The notes below the pieces were generated by a model. The model made no database searches, was not told where the DNA came from, and saw nothing but the letters and a program-made list of their open reading frames with translations. DNA of 57,283 bases from a virus: the IMG/VR virus record IMGVR_UViG_3300025132_000044, positions 1 through 57,283 of that record. One strand, written 5' to 3'. The position numbers and the translations under genes are program-made. Of the stretch, positions 6,652 through 17,900 are shown in pieces. The first letter of the stretch is position 1. The number at the start of each line of letters is the position of its first letter.

Positions 6652-7717
6652 AAATTCAGTAGAATTTGAGTTAGCTGAAGTATTAGAAACGTATATTAAA
6701 ACATACCAATGGATTCCAACAGATGCTTCACAAAAAATTGACAAATCAACAACAGATGATTTATTTAGTATACGAGTTAGAACATATAATGAAGAAGAAG
6801 GTCGGCCTTTTTTAGCAAGACCTTGTAATTCTAATATTAAACAAATTCCATTAGTTGGGGAACACGTTTTAGTTTTTAGAGCAATTAATCAAGAATCTAC
6901 AACTGATAAAAGAAGAGGCCAATGGTATTATTTTCCTGCCATATCAATACAATCTGCAGTTAATAATAATTCACTTCCTGGTATTGCTAGAAATAGAGGT
7001 AATGATGTTAATGAAGTTCCACAAAATATTGCAGAAAAACCATTAGGCGAAACATTTGAAGAACAAGTTGTATCACCACTACAACCATATGAAGGAGATA
7101 TTTTAATTGAAGGTAGATTTGGTAACAGTATACGATTGGGAAGTACAATACAATTAAATTCATCTGCAACTATAGATGATATAGATAAAAGATATACACT
7201 ATCACCGAGTTGGAATGGTAATTTAAATTCAGATCCAATTATTATATTGTCAAATGGACAAATAAATAAAAAAAATAAAGAATTTGTAGTTGAATCGTTT
7301 GATACAGATCAAGCTTCTTTATATTTAACTTCAACACAACAAGTTTCTGACGCTGGTATTAATTTAGAATTAAATAAACATACTTCTATATCTGAATTTA
7401 ATACTTCTCAATTAATTGGATCTGCAAATAGAATTGTATTATCTGCTAAAACAGATTCTATTATATTAAATGGATCTAAAAGAATATCATTAATTTCAAG
7501 AGAAGGTACTAGATTAGGTAAAGATGATGCTAGTAATCCTATAGTAAAAGGAAAAGAATTAAAAGAAATTTTAGCAGATTTAATAAATGTTATATTATCA
7601 GGTGTAGTATATGAACCAGCTGGAATAATATCTACACCTTTACAAAAGCAAAAATTATTAGATATACGAGCTAAACTAAATAATATAAACAGTAAAAATC
7701 ATTTTTTAGATACATAA
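6641..7717 (+). CDS. 5: gp5-like baseplate protein (hub/OB-fold)
   Basis: The 358-residue protein has an OB-like N-terminal part (LFSIRVRTYN to PLVGEHVLVFR, about 41-80) and the motif EGDILIEGRFGNSIRLGST at 151-169, which marks gp5-type baseplate proteins of marine T4-like phages. It continues with SDPIIILSNG and strand-rich repeats (ASLYLTSTQQ, RIVLSAKTDSIILNGSKRIS) of the type that precede a trimeric beta-helix. The T4 lysozyme domain is not present, so cell-wall cleavage must come from another protein, perhaps the M15-like peptidase at 22850. It is followed directly by another baseplate-type gene. Confidence 0.75.
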   Translation: MITENSVEFELAEVLETYIKTYQWIPTDASQKIDKSTTDDLFSIRVRTYNEEEGRPFLARPCNSNIKQIPLVGEHVLVFRAINQESTTDKRRGQWYYFPAISIQSAVNNNSLPGIARNRGNDVNEVPQNIAEKPLGETFEEQVVSPLQPYEGDILIEGRFGNSIRLGSTIQLNSSATIDDIDKRYTLSPSWNGNLNSDPIIILSNGQINKKNKEFVVESFDTDQASLYLTSTQQVSDAGINLELNKHTSISEFNTSQLIGSANRIVLSAKTDSIILNGSKRISLISREGTRLGKDDASNPIVKGKELKEILADLINVILSGVVYEPAGIISTPLQKQKLLDIRAKLNNINSKNHFLDT

Positions 7718-7718
7718 T

Positions 7719-8738
7719 ATGTTAACACCACCATTAAATAAAATACCAATTATACCAAATCAATTAACGGGTATATTAGACAAACAAATTACAAAATATT
7801 TAGATCAAATATTATTACAAGTAACAACAGCTGTTTCTGAAGCAATTGCATTACCAGATGATATTAAATGTGATGATCCTAGAATAGACGCACTTAGAAA
7901 AAGAATTGAAGCTGTTAACGAATTAATTCAAAAATTACAAGAAATTATACCAATTATTGATAAGATAACAGGTGGACTAAATACTATTATTGGAATAGCA
8001 AATTCAATAAAAGCATTACAGTTATTAAATCCAGTAACAGCTCCATTAGTATTAATACCTGAATTAATATTAGCCCAAAATTTAACTATAGCAAACGCAA
8101 ATACAGCTGTTAAAGAATTAATAACTACTCTAGCACCTAAAATAAATGCTAGTTTACAAGACGCAGTTGCTAGTTTAGTTCCTGTAGCTAATATTATAAG
8201 TCAAACATGTAATGAAGATGCGTCTTCATTATCAGGTACTCAAAATTTACAAAATGCAATTAATGATTTAGATTATGGAGATACTATACCAGGATATCCA
8301 GGAGGCAGATGGATATTAATATCTGGATCAGGCGTTCAGGGATCACCAACTAGTGTTCCTCCAAATCCTAGTAGTCCATTTAACGATGGCGATGGAACAT
8401 GGTTATATTCGGGTATAGGATATGATAATCCGAATGGTATTAGCTGGGGATCAGAACAAAGTAGAAACGAAGATGCTACAATTGGTACTGAATTTTATAC
8501 TGAACAAAATGTTTCAATTGATGATATGAAACAACAACTAGCATCAATAACACAATTAGTATCATCACAACAAGATTTATTAACATCGTTACAAGAAGCA
8601 CCTGCTCAATCATTTAATGGAACAACCCCTCCAACTAATGATTTAGGTAAAATTGGAGACTATTATGTCGACACTGCTAATAAAAAAATATACGGACCTA
8701 AAATAAATACTGGCTGGCCAACGCCCGTAAATTATTAA
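7719..8738 (+). CDS. Structural protein, helical N-terminus and fibre-type C-terminus
   Basis: Residues 1-175 are helical with a long hydrophobic stretch (ITGGLNTIIGIANSIKALQL and LNPVTAPLVLIPELILAQNL). A Gly/Ser/Pro-rich middle (GYPGGRWILISGSGVQ) follows. The end carries GDYYVDTANKKIYGPK (about 312-327), a short motif widely seen at ends of phage tail and fibre modules. It starts one base after the gp5-like stop, so it is part of the same unit. It may be a baseplate hub or tape-like component; I cannot name a T4 counterpart. Confidence 0.6.
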   Translation: MLTPPLNKIPIIPNQLTGILDKQITKYLDQILLQVTTAVSEAIALPDDIKCDDPRIDALRKRIEAVNELIQKLQEIIPIIDKITGGLNTIIGIANSIKALQLLNPVTAPLVLIPELILAQNLTIANANTAVKELITTLAPKINASLQDAVASLVPVANIISQTCNEDASSLSGTQNLQNAINDLDYGDTIPGYPGGRWILISGSGVQGSPTSVPPNPSSPFNDGDGTWLYSGIGYDNPNGISWGSEQSRNEDATIGTEFYTEQNVSIDDMKQQLASITQLVSSQQDLLTSLQEAPAQSFNGTTPPTNDLGKIGDYYVDTANKKIYGPKINTGWPTPVNY

Positions 8739-8744
8739 TGTTAA

Positions 8745-8752
8745 TATTTATA
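8745..8752 (+). promoter_or_regulatory. TATTTATA element, candidate late promoter
   Basis: Lies 17 bases before the ATG at 8770, in the short gap after the 7719-8738 gene. Confidence 0.45.
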
Positions 8753-8769
8753 AAAAAAGAAGAAAAATT

Positions 8770-9222
8770 ATGGAACAAAAATTTATTACAATATTACGTA
8801 AAGTTATAAGAGAAGAATTAAAAACGGTTATAAAAAGCGAATTAACTGAAATTTTGTCAGAAGGATTAAAAACTACAGTTAATGAGATAAAAAATAACAA
8901 TATAAATAAATCAAAATCGTCTCATAAAATAAATTCTAAAAATACATTTAAAGAAAATAAATTTGCAAATATTTTAAATGAAACTGAAAAATTAGTAGAA
9001 AGTAGAACATCAGCTGATTATGCAGATTTAATGAATGAAGATATTGTCATGACTTCTAAAAATGCACAAGGATTTGGAATGCAAAGAAATATGAGTCAAG
9101 TAGCTACAATAGCAGATCCTGAGTCAGGACAACAAATGCAAGTCGATCCTAGTATACAAAAGGCAATGACAAGAGACTATTCTGCGTTAATGAAAGCAAT
9201 AGATAGTAAGAAAGCAAGATAA
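8770..9222 (+). CDS. Hypothetical virion-type protein, 150 aa
   Basis: Not recognised. The N-terminus is an amphipathic helix (FITILRKVIREELKTVIKSE) of a type repeated at the start of several other proteins here. A basic low-complexity stretch (NINKSKSSHKINSKN) separates it from a C-terminal half with DYADLMNEDIVM and QQMQVDPSIQ. It sits between the gp5-like region and gp25, so a baseplate or connector role is likely, but no family is known to me. The stop is three bases from the next start. Confidence 0.6.
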   Translation: MEQKFITILRKVIREELKTVIKSELTEILSEGLKTTVNEIKNNNINKSKSSHKINSKNTFKENKFANILNETEKLVESRTSADYADLMNEDIVMTSKNAQGFGMQRNMSQVATIADPESGQQMQVDPSIQKAMTRDYSALMKAIDSKKAR

Positions 9223-9225
9223 TAA

Positions 9226-9669
9226 ATGGGATATAAAGTTCTTCCTATAAACGATATAAACTTAACTCCAAATGTTGCAATTGGTGTAAAATTTCCTTTT
9301 GACGGAAAAGGAATATTTCAAAAATCATTTACAACTGATGAACAAGCATCTACTAATATAAAAAGTTTATTACTAACTAGAAAAGGAGAACGATTTGAAC
9401 AACCAAATTTTGGTACTGATTTATTAAATGCATTATTTGAACCAAATACGTCTGAATTAAAAACGTTTATCGAAGAAACAATAACAACTGCAGTTGCTTT
9501 TTGGTTACCATATATTGAAATAGTTGATTTAGATATTGCAACACAAGAAGATGATCCATTATTAATACATAAAATTCAAATTAAAATAACATTTTCAGTA
9601 ACAGGTACAGGATCAGAACAAGTAATAACAATATTTGCAGGAGAAGATGGAATAGTAACTATTGAATAA
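9226..9669 (+). CDS. 25: gp25-like baseplate wedge protein
   Basis: The 147-residue protein has the gp25 family signature at residues 48-66 (LLLTRKGERFEQPNFGTDL) followed by LFEPN, and the GVKFPFD strand near the start. gp25 nucleates sheath assembly on the wedge in contractile tails and related injection systems. Length is close to T4 gp25 (132 aa). It lies directly upstream of gp6, the same order as in many T4-like phages. Confidence is high because the motif and context agree. Confidence 0.9.
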   Translation: MGYKVLPINDINLTPNVAIGVKFPFDGKGIFQKSFTTDEQASTNIKSLLLTRKGERFEQPNFGTDLLNALFEPNTSELKTFIEETITTAVAFWLPYIEIVDLDIATQEDDPLLIHKIQIKITFSVTGTGSEQVITIFAGEDGIVTIE

Positions 9670-9677
9670 GGTAAATT

Positions 9678-11558
9678 ATGGAGATAAAAAAAGATATATC
9701 ATACTTAGGAAAAGATTTTGGTCAATTTAGAAAAAATTTAATAGATTTTACAAAACAATATTTTCCAAATGATTATACAGATTTCAATGAATCATCTCCT
9801 GGTATGTTATTTATGGAAATGGCATCTTATGTTGGTGATGTATTAAGTTATTATTCTGATAATAATTTAAAAGAATCATTATTAGAACAAGCTGCGGAAA
9901 GAAAAAATATATATGACTTAGCAAAAACATTAGGATATCATGCTAGAAATGTTATTCCGTCATATACTACATTAGACGTATTTCAATTAGTACCAGCAAT
10001 CGGATCAGGAGTTAATAATCGTCCAGATTATACATTTGCATTAAGTATAAAGTCTGGACTTCGTGGTAAACAAAATAATGGACCTACACAATTTAGAACA
10101 TTACAAGATGTAGATTTTACTTTTTCATCGTCTTTAAATCCAACTGAAGTAACAGTGTATGAAAGTGATGATGCTACTGGTGAGCCTACATATTATTTAT
10201 TAAAGAAACAAGCCCCTGCAGTATCAGGAAATGTTAAAACAGCAACATTTACATTTGGATCTCCTAAACCGTATGATAAAATTGTTATTAATGATTCTAA
10301 TATTATAGATATTATTGGTATAACTGAATCTGACGGAGATGCATGGACTAAAGTTCCATATTTAGCACAAGATACTGTTTTTACTGAATTACCTAATTTA
10401 ATAGAAAATGATCCAGATTTTGCACAATTTAGAGACTCATCTCCATTTTTATTAAAATTAAGAAAAACATCAAAACGATATGTTTGTAGATTACGAAGTA
10501 ATAATACTTTTGAAATACAGTTTGGAGCTGGTATAAGTGATAATAATGATGAAGAAATTATTCCTAATCCAAAGAATGTTGGAAATGGATTGCAAGGATT
10601 TTCAAGAAATTTAGATGTTGATATAGATCCATCTAATTTTTTATATACAAGAGCATATGGACAAGCTCCTTCAAATACAACGTTAACAGTTACATATTCA
10701 ACCGGAGAAGGAGTAAATGACAATGTTACTTCAGGAGTAGTAACCGATATACAATTTGTAGAATTTTATGATGATCCTAATAGCACATCTAGTGCATCAA
10801 TGTTAAATTTTGTCAAATCTAGTTTAGCAATAAATAATCCCAATCCAGCTACTGGAGGTAAAACTGCAGACACTACTCAAGATATTAAAAATAATGCAAT
10901 GTCAAACTTTGCAACTCAAAACCGTACAGTAACAAAAAATGATTATATTATTAGATCATATGCAATGCCTTCTAAATTTGGATCAGTTGCAAAAGCATAT
11001 ATAGTTCCAGATGATCAATTATCACAAGGAAAATTTGTTTCAAATCGTGTTCCTAATCCATTAGCATTAAATTTATATGTATTAGGTTATAATCAAAATA
11101 AAAATTTAACACAACTAAATGATGCAGTTAAAAATAACTTGAAAAATTATTTATCATATTATAGAATGTTAACAGATGCTGTTAATATTGCAGATGCATT
11201 AATTGTTAATATAACTATAGATTTCGAAATAATAATTAGAAATAATTATAATTCAAACGAAGTATTATTACAATGTATTGATGTTCTTAAATCATATTTT
11301 AATGTTGATAATTGGCAAATTAATCAACCAATTCTAAAAGCTGAGGTAATGAACGTTTTAGGAGCTGTAGGCGGAGTACAAAATGTTGTCGGAATAGATT
11401 TTAAAAATGTATATGACTTAAATGTCGGATATTCAGGAAATGTATATGATTTAGTAGGAGCTACAAAACAAGGAGTAATATATCCTCCATTAGATCCTGC
11501 AATATTTGAAATTAAATATCCTAATCAAGACATTAAAGGAAAAGTAGTAAATTATTAA
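9678..11558 (+). CDS. 6: gp6-like baseplate wedge protein
   Basis: The 626-residue protein has the N-terminal gp6 signature: SPGMLFMEMASYVGDVLSYY followed by ESLLEQAAERKNIYDLAKTL, then GYHARNVIPS. It ends with a conserved region (RTVTKNDYIIRSYAMPSKFG and the helical block before VGGVQNVV). gp6 dimers link wedges into the baseplate ring. T4 gp6 is 660 aa, so it is full length. AAGG lies upstream of the ATG, eight bases after the gp25 stop. It is expected to work with gp25 and the following structural genes. Confidence 0.9.
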   Translation: MEIKKDISYLGKDFGQFRKNLIDFTKQYFPNDYTDFNESSPGMLFMEMASYVGDVLSYYSDNNLKESLLEQAAERKNIYDLAKTLGYHARNVIPSYTTLDVFQLVPAIGSGVNNRPDYTFALSIKSGLRGKQNNGPTQFRTLQDVDFTFSSSLNPTEVTVYESDDATGEPTYYLLKKQAPAVSGNVKTATFTFGSPKPYDKIVINDSNIIDIIGITESDGDAWTKVPYLAQDTVFTELPNLIENDPDFAQFRDSSPFLLKLRKTSKRYVCRLRSNNTFEIQFGAGISDNNDEEIIPNPKNVGNGLQGFSRNLDVDIDPSNFLYTRAYGQAPSNTTLTVTYSTGEGVNDNVTSGVVTDIQFVEFYDDPNSTSSASMLNFVKSSLAINNPNPATGGKTADTTQDIKNNAMSNFATQNRTVTKNDYIIRSYAMPSKFGSVAKAYIVPDDQLSQGKFVSNRVPNPLALNLYVLGYNQNKNLTQLNDAVKNNLKNYLSYYRMLTDAVNIADALIVNITIDFEIIIRNNYNSNEVLLQCIDVLKSYFNVDNWQINQPILKAEVMNVLGAVGGVQNVVGIDFKNVYDLNVGYSGNVYDLVGATKQGVIYPPLDPAIFEIKYPNQDIKGKVVNY

Positions 11559-11566
11559 GGTAAAAA

Positions 11567-12727
11567 ATGTTTAAAATAATATATCCATCAGCTGACGCAA
11601 CATTATATGAATCATTATCAACATATAATACTGGATTAGATGAAGTATTAGAAGTAGGAAAACGATTAAGTACGTCTGGAAGTAATTTTTTAAAGTCAAG
11701 ATCGTTAATTAAATTTGATATGAATGATGTAACTAATGCAGTCGACAAATATAATGTTGATTTAAATAGTTGTAAATTTATGTTAAAACTTTATACGACT
11801 CATGCAAAAAATTTACCAGCAACCTATACAATAGATGCAAATCTAGTAGGAGATGATTGGGATAATGGAACAGGATTCCAAAATGTAACAACTCCAATTG
11901 TTGATGGATGTTGTTGGGATAGTCCCAAATCAGGATCATTCTTTTGGACTTCTGGATCTCAATTACAACAAGTAAATGAAACAAGTTTATATATAAGCGG
12001 ATCTGGAAAAGGTGGTAGTTGGTTATATCAATCAGGATCTGGAGTTTATAGTTCTAGTTTTTTCTCACAATCATTTTTTGATCAGCCTGGATTAAATGTC
12101 TCTGAATCATTTGATTTACGACCTACTGATCTTAATATAGATGTTACAGGAGCAATTATTACTTGGATAAGTGGATCAGATAATAAAACAATTCCTAATT
12201 ATGGATTTTTATTAAAATTTTCAGAAGAAGATGAAGCTAGCACAAATGTTTCTGGATTTGTAAGATTTTTTAGTAGAGATACTCATACTATATATGTTCC
12301 TAGAATATTAATGTTATTTGACAAATCATCATTTGATACAGGATCGCTATCAGAATTTGATTTAGATTCATATAAAATATATACAAATTTACAAAAAGAA
12401 TATAAAGATACTAGTGTAAATAAAATTAGAATTTATGCTCGAGATAAATATCCACAAAAATCTCCAACTAATTTATTTCCGCAACAAACCGTAAAATATT
12501 TACCAGCAGATACATTATATTCAGTTATTGACGCAGGAACTGAAGAAGTTGTTATACCATATGATTCTCAATATACAAAAATAAGTTGTGACTCTATAGG
12601 AAATTTTATTAATATTGATATGACAGGTTTAATGCCTGAGCGATATTATAGATTAGCATTTAAAGTAGTTTCTGGTTTTTATGAAGAATTTATTGAAGAT
12701 GATTTATTTTTTAAAGTTGTAAGATAA
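11567..12727 (+). CDS. Baseplate-region structural protein with DNRLRE-like N-terminus
   Basis: The start IIYPSADATLYESLSTYNTG resembles the DNRLRE domain, a beta-sandwich often found in surface and appendage proteins (Y-P-x-x-D-A-x with a following N-x-G). The middle is Ser/Gly-rich (SGSGKGGSWLYQSGSGVYSS). The C-terminal third has an FN3-like feel (NKIRIYARDKYPQ; LMPERYYRLAFKVVSGFYEE). 386 residues. It lies directly after gp6, where T4-like phages have wedge genes gp7/gp8, so a wedge or peripheral baseplate role is likely, but I cannot align it to T4. Confidence 0.6.
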   Translation: MFKIIYPSADATLYESLSTYNTGLDEVLEVGKRLSTSGSNFLKSRSLIKFDMNDVTNAVDKYNVDLNSCKFMLKLYTTHAKNLPATYTIDANLVGDDWDNGTGFQNVTTPIVDGCCWDSPKSGSFFWTSGSQLQQVNETSLYISGSGKGGSWLYQSGSGVYSSSFFSQSFFDQPGLNVSESFDLRPTDLNIDVTGAIITWISGSDNKTIPNYGFLLKFSEEDEASTNVSGFVRFFSRDTHTIYVPRILMLFDKSSFDTGSLSEFDLDSYKIYTNLQKEYKDTSVNKIRIYARDKYPQKSPTNLFPQQTVKYLPADTLYSVIDAGTEEVVIPYDSQYTKISCDSIGNFINIDMTGLMPERYYRLAFKVVSGFYEEFIEDDLFFKVVR

Positions 12728-12728
12728 T

Positions 12729-14915
12729 ATGTTAATAAAAAATTTAAAAAAATATCCAAAACAGTCCCAATTGGGATCTAATATTAGTAATATATTAGGA
12801 AATGCTCAAGGGATTGTACATCAAGCTGTAAGTAATGCAGTACAAGAAAATTTATATACAGCTGGTGGTGAATATGAATTGCCTGATGGAACTGAATTCA
12901 TAGGAGATTATCATATTCATCCAGTACAAGGACCCATGGTTGGGGCTACTCATTCGAGAGGTGCACATGCTTCATTAACTTCAATTAACACTTTAAGTTC
13001 TAATAGACCAATTATTCCTGTAAATACTAATAGACCAACTACAACTGTCGGCGGAGCATTAGTAGGAAGATCTAATACCGGAATGGCTCCTCCACCACCA
13101 ATAGCTCCTACTATGCTATCTGATTTAGAATATGAAAAATATCGTGTTAGTGGATCTGTATATAAATCAAATATTAAATCATTTAATGATCGTGATTTAA
13201 AAGGAAATATACAATTAAATGAAAGTGCTAGTTTAATATCTGGTAATATCAATGAAAAATTAGTATTTGAACCAATTTCAAATAATTTTACAAATAGATC
13301 TGTTTTATCTGCAATTGATACCCAATTTACATTTTTTAAATTTCCAGCACAAATATCAACCACTGTTCAAGATTTAGAATTTGATGAATCAACATTAGAT
13401 ATTGATGTACAAGCTAGTATATTAAGCGATCCATATCAAGGTAAATTAATTAGAAATCAAGCAGACTTTAGTAAAGGACTTTATCTTGTACAAGGAACAG
13501 GAAAACGAAAATTTGAAATAAGAGCTAATAGTATATGGGCATTAAAAAATAATTTGAATCCATTTTCAAATATAAATGATAATATAGATGGTAAAGATGC
13601 CGGCCAAAGAAATGATACGGGCGATGATGGTGTTTTAGATAATACGTTTTTAAATGTATCTCCAGGAATTTTTGATGGGTATGAAATTTTAGATCCATAT
13701 TATCCAGAAGATGCATTTGCAGAAGGAAATGTATATGGAAAAATACAAGTTACACTAACAGAACGATATACAGGATTACCATTACCAACACAACCTTCTC
13801 CTAAATATGCAATTGAAATAATAGGTAGTAGTTTTGGTAAGATAGAATATAGTGATATTAAACCTGATACTTTTAATCCCTCAGATGTTGACTCTGTAAG
13901 GAGAAATAAAACAACAAGACTTGCTGAATTTGATATTGATGAAATGTTAAACAGTACTATACAAATTAATGGTAATTTACCAGATGATTCAAGTTTTACT
14001 GGTACATATAATGACTCATATGCAAACTATCTATCTAATAATGTAAGTATAGATTTAACAAATGGATCTTCTTATCTTAATTTTGTACAAAATGCATTTA
14101 GAAATTTTGTTGCGGGAAATAGTCAAGGATGGGATATTCAACAAATTGCTAAAAGAGATATAAAACCTAAAAACTTTTTAGATGGATTAAAAAGTCCTGG
14201 CGATCCGTCTGGTAATTCAGGATGGGGCGGAAATGTAACATATTATAGAATACAATCTGGTAGATTAGATGAAGAGGATGAAAAAACTAGATTATATAGA
14301 CTTAGAATTCCAATTCCATCAACTGCATTAACAAATAACGGATATAGTTATAGAATATACGAAAATAATACAGATATTACTAATTTGCTTTTAACCAGTA
14401 CTGGAATTCGAGCTAAGACACATGAAAATATTGCAGCTAATTCTGGAGTACCTTTTGAAGATACTACAAATCCTTCAAATGATCGTAATGGATTTTCTTT
14501 AGATATGAATGAAGTATTTCCAAACAATTCATTTCCTAAAAATTCTACAAGAAATATTGAAATTGAAATTGACACATTTGCTCCAGCTGGAAATACTGTC
14601 GACTTATCATTTATATTTGTTGGATTAAATAGATGGGCTAATGGAACTTCAAATTCAGTTGGATCTGATATTCCAACCACCTCCATACAAGTTGTTCCAA
14701 ATACTATTCTGTTTGAAACTCCAAGTTCTGGAGATCAAATGTGGAATTCTAATACACAAGATTACAGTCGAAATTACGATAGAGTTGATAATCTTAAAAA
14801 TTGGAAAGGCTATAATAATGACGGCGGACAATATTTAGAAACCAATTGGAATAGTTCTACTAATATTAGAAAAGTTCCTAATGGAAATGGAGTATATTAT
14901 GGATTTATAAACTAA
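12729..14915 (+). CDS. Large baseplate-type structural protein, 728 aa
   Basis: The protein begins with a helical segment (residues 1-40) and then a conserved motif: GGEYELPDGTEFIGDYHIHP at 46-65 and GPMVGATHSRGAH at 68-80. I associate that motif with virion proteins of T4-like marine phages. The several His/Asp residues (HIHP, THSRGAH) could bind metal, but no enzyme family is apparent. The rest is beta-rich, with many Asn/Gly/Ser and acidic loops. The start is one base after the previous stop. It probably builds the peripheral baseplate or short tail fibres. Confidence 0.6.
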   Translation: MLIKNLKKYPKQSQLGSNISNILGNAQGIVHQAVSNAVQENLYTAGGEYELPDGTEFIGDYHIHPVQGPMVGATHSRGAHASLTSINTLSSNRPIIPVNTNRPTTTVGGALVGRSNTGMAPPPPIAPTMLSDLEYEKYRVSGSVYKSNIKSFNDRDLKGNIQLNESASLISGNINEKLVFEPISNNFTNRSVLSAIDTQFTFFKFPAQISTTVQDLEFDESTLDIDVQASILSDPYQGKLIRNQADFSKGLYLVQGTGKRKFEIRANSIWALKNNLNPFSNINDNIDGKDAGQRNDTGDDGVLDNTFLNVSPGIFDGYEILDPYYPEDAFAEGNVYGKIQVTLTERYTGLPLPTQPSPKYAIEIIGSSFGKIEYSDIKPDTFNPSDVDSVRRNKTTRLAEFDIDEMLNSTIQINGNLPDDSSFTGTYNDSYANYLSNNVSIDLTNGSSYLNFVQNAFRNFVAGNSQGWDIQQIAKRDIKPKNFLDGLKSPGDPSGNSGWGGNVTYYRIQSGRLDEEDEKTRLYRLRIPIPSTALTNNGYSYRIYENNTDITNLLLTSTGIRAKTHENIAANSGVPFEDTTNPSNDRNGFSLDMNEVFPNNSFPKNSTRNIEIEIDTFAPAGNTVDLSFIFVGLNRWANGTSNSVGSDIPTTSIQVVPNTILFETPSSGDQMWNSNTQDYSRNYDRVDNLKNWKGYNNDGGQYLETNWNSSTNIRKVPNGNGVYYGFIN

Positions 14916-14927
14916 TAGAATGTATAT

Positions 14928-17900
14928 ATGTTAAAACAATATTCAAATAAAAAACAAATAATAGATGCTCCAAGTGCTATTGAAGCACAACGATATTCTG
15001 GTGTTGATAAGAATACATTTATTAGAAATATTAATCAATTTATTTTTAATCAAGCTTTTCCTGACGTAGAGTTTCATGTATATGCAGGAGAAGATTGGAT
15101 TACTGGAAAATATGATTCTGTAAATTTATATAGTATAATTGATAAATCAAAATTTATTGATGAAAATAATAATATAATATTAAGTAATTTTCCTTTAAAA
15201 TTAGATTTATTTGAACAATTTAATGACTTAAGTTTAACAGCTGGTAATTACAGATTCATATTAAATTTCTTTGAAAATAAAATTGGTAATTACAATTCGC
15301 CAGCATTAGCTATTGATAAAATAGCTCCAAATAAAAAAGAAATACGTTTACGATTAATTGACGATCAAAACGGACAACATTTACAAGGAATGGCTAGTTG
15401 GGCAGCAAATGTAAATCAAACTGCATTTAATACTCAAACACATGAAACATATGTATTAAATTTTGGACGTAATCAAACAATACATTTTGTTAATAGTGTT
15501 ATTATAGGAAAATATTTATTTGTCAAAACATTAGATCCTGTCGACACTTCAATGTTTAAAAAGAATTTTAAATGTTGGGTATCCAAAGAACTTAAATTAC
15601 CATATGTAGATTCAGTATCAATTACACCAGCAGCTATTATAGAGCAATTTAATACTTTACAAGGTGTTAATTGGCAAGCGTATGATGATGCATTTATGTC
15701 ATCTGAAACTACATTAAAAAATTGGAATGACTTATTAGGATCATCATTACAAACATCTCAGCAAATTATTGATACTTATTTTTCAGGATCATTATCAGGA
15801 GTAAATTTAAATATTGATTATACCGATTTTAATAATTTTGTTTTTTATAGTTCGGCTACAGAGCGATTATCAAATTTTAAATATAAATTAGAACTTCTAG
15901 AATATTATACAAAACAATCTGCATCTAATTCTGCATTAAGTGGAGGAACATCTACAACAAATGCAGCTGATTTTAAATCATTACATGATAACTTAATTGG
16001 AACATTTGATCATTTTGAAAACTTTTTATATTACAAATCTGAATCAGGATTATTTACTAATGACATTCCATTAATTGATCCAAATGTATCATTCATAACA
16101 GGTAGTTATATAACACCAGTACCAAAAAGTAATTTGAATAGACCATATACATTGTATTCTGTTTCTAGTAGCAATTTTGAAAATTGGTATTCTGGAACAT
16201 ATTCTTCTGCATCATTATATGATAAACGTAATAATAATCGTTTAACAAGAACAGTACCAGAATTTATTTTATTAGATGAAAAAAATGAACAGTTAGAAAC
16301 ATTTGTAAATATGTTAGGACATCATTATGACTTATTGTATACATATACAAAAGAAATGATGAAAATACATAATAGAGATGAACATCCTCAAGTTGGAATG
16401 CCAAATGAATTATTATATTCAGTTGCAAAACAATTTGGTTGGACTTTAACAAATGGACATCAATATCAAAATTTATGGGAATATATATTAGGCACTGACG
16501 AATCTGGAACTCCTTTAACTGGATCTAATACTGTTGGAGAACCTTCATTACCAGGCCGAGAAATGACTTATTTAGTATGGCGTAGAATTGTAAATAATAT
16601 ACCAGCATTATTAAAGTCAAAAGGAACAAAACGAAGTATTCAAGCATTATTAGCATGTTATGGTGTACCACAATCATTAATAACAATAAAAGAATATGGC
16701 GGTCCTAGAATTGCAAGAAAACCAGTATATGAAAAACTAAATTTTGATTATGCATTAGATTTAATAGATAATAGTGCTGGTATTGTACAAGTAGATTATA
16801 AGCAACCAATCAATTCAGTTGAATTAAGATTTAAAGTAGATGATGTAATAAAAAATCCTACAGTACCAAGTTCAATGAACTTATATTCTATCGGATCTAA
16901 TAATGTTACTATTGATTTTGTACGTGGAACATTAGGTACATTAAGTATAAATGGAAGTGCTACACAACAAATTGAATGTTATAATGGAGAATATTTAAAT
17001 ACCATATTAAGAAGTGGTTCATTAGGAACATTAGAATTAGTAGTACAAAAATCAAAATTTGGAAAAATTGTAGCTGCAGTTTCTTCTTCAGCAACAGCAA
17101 ATTTTGCCAGTACTGGAACATTGACGATAGGAGGAACTTCTGGTGGTTCTAGATTAGAAGGACAAGTACAAGAACTACGATTATGGACATCTAGTTTGCA
17201 AGATGATCCATTTACTAATCATACAAAAGCTCCTTCTGCGTATGATGGAAATAATAGTGCATATGATGAATTAGTATTTAGATTACCATTAACAGAAAAT
17301 ATAAATCATTCAATAACTTCTAGTTTGGGAGGAGTAGAACCAATTTCTTCTAGTATTTCAGCATCATTTATTGGGTGGAGTTCTGATAATCCATATGATT
17401 CACTTGAAGAAACATATTATTATGATGGTATTTCTATAGGAGCTGGAACCTATGATGATAATAAAATTCGTATAGAACCATATACATTAACTGATAATTT
17501 GAGTAGCACTAATAGAGCTTCATTAGCTAAATATGATACGGCTCCATTGGATTTAAATAAATTAGGAGTATATTATTCTCCTCAAACAATGATAGATGAA
17601 GATATTATAGCACAATTAGGATATCAAAGATTAGATCAGTTTATTGGCGATCCAGAAGATATGAATAAAAAATCATATCCAGAATTAATACAATTAGCTG
17701 CGTCATATTGGAAAAAATATAGTAGTAAAAATGATATTAATGCATTTATTGAATTATTTTCATTATTTGATTTATCATTTTTTAGGCAATTAGATCAATT
17801 AATACCAGCTCGTGTTGATAAAATAAAAGGATTATTAATACAACCTAATTTACTAGAACGAAGCAAAGATTCAGTTTTTAGTAAACCTGTACAATATAAA

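Noticed and set aside
14641-14838. A 65-codon + strand frame inside the 728-residue structural gene
   Set aside because: It is wholly inside a gene of clear coding character and has Ile/Leu-rich shadow composition.
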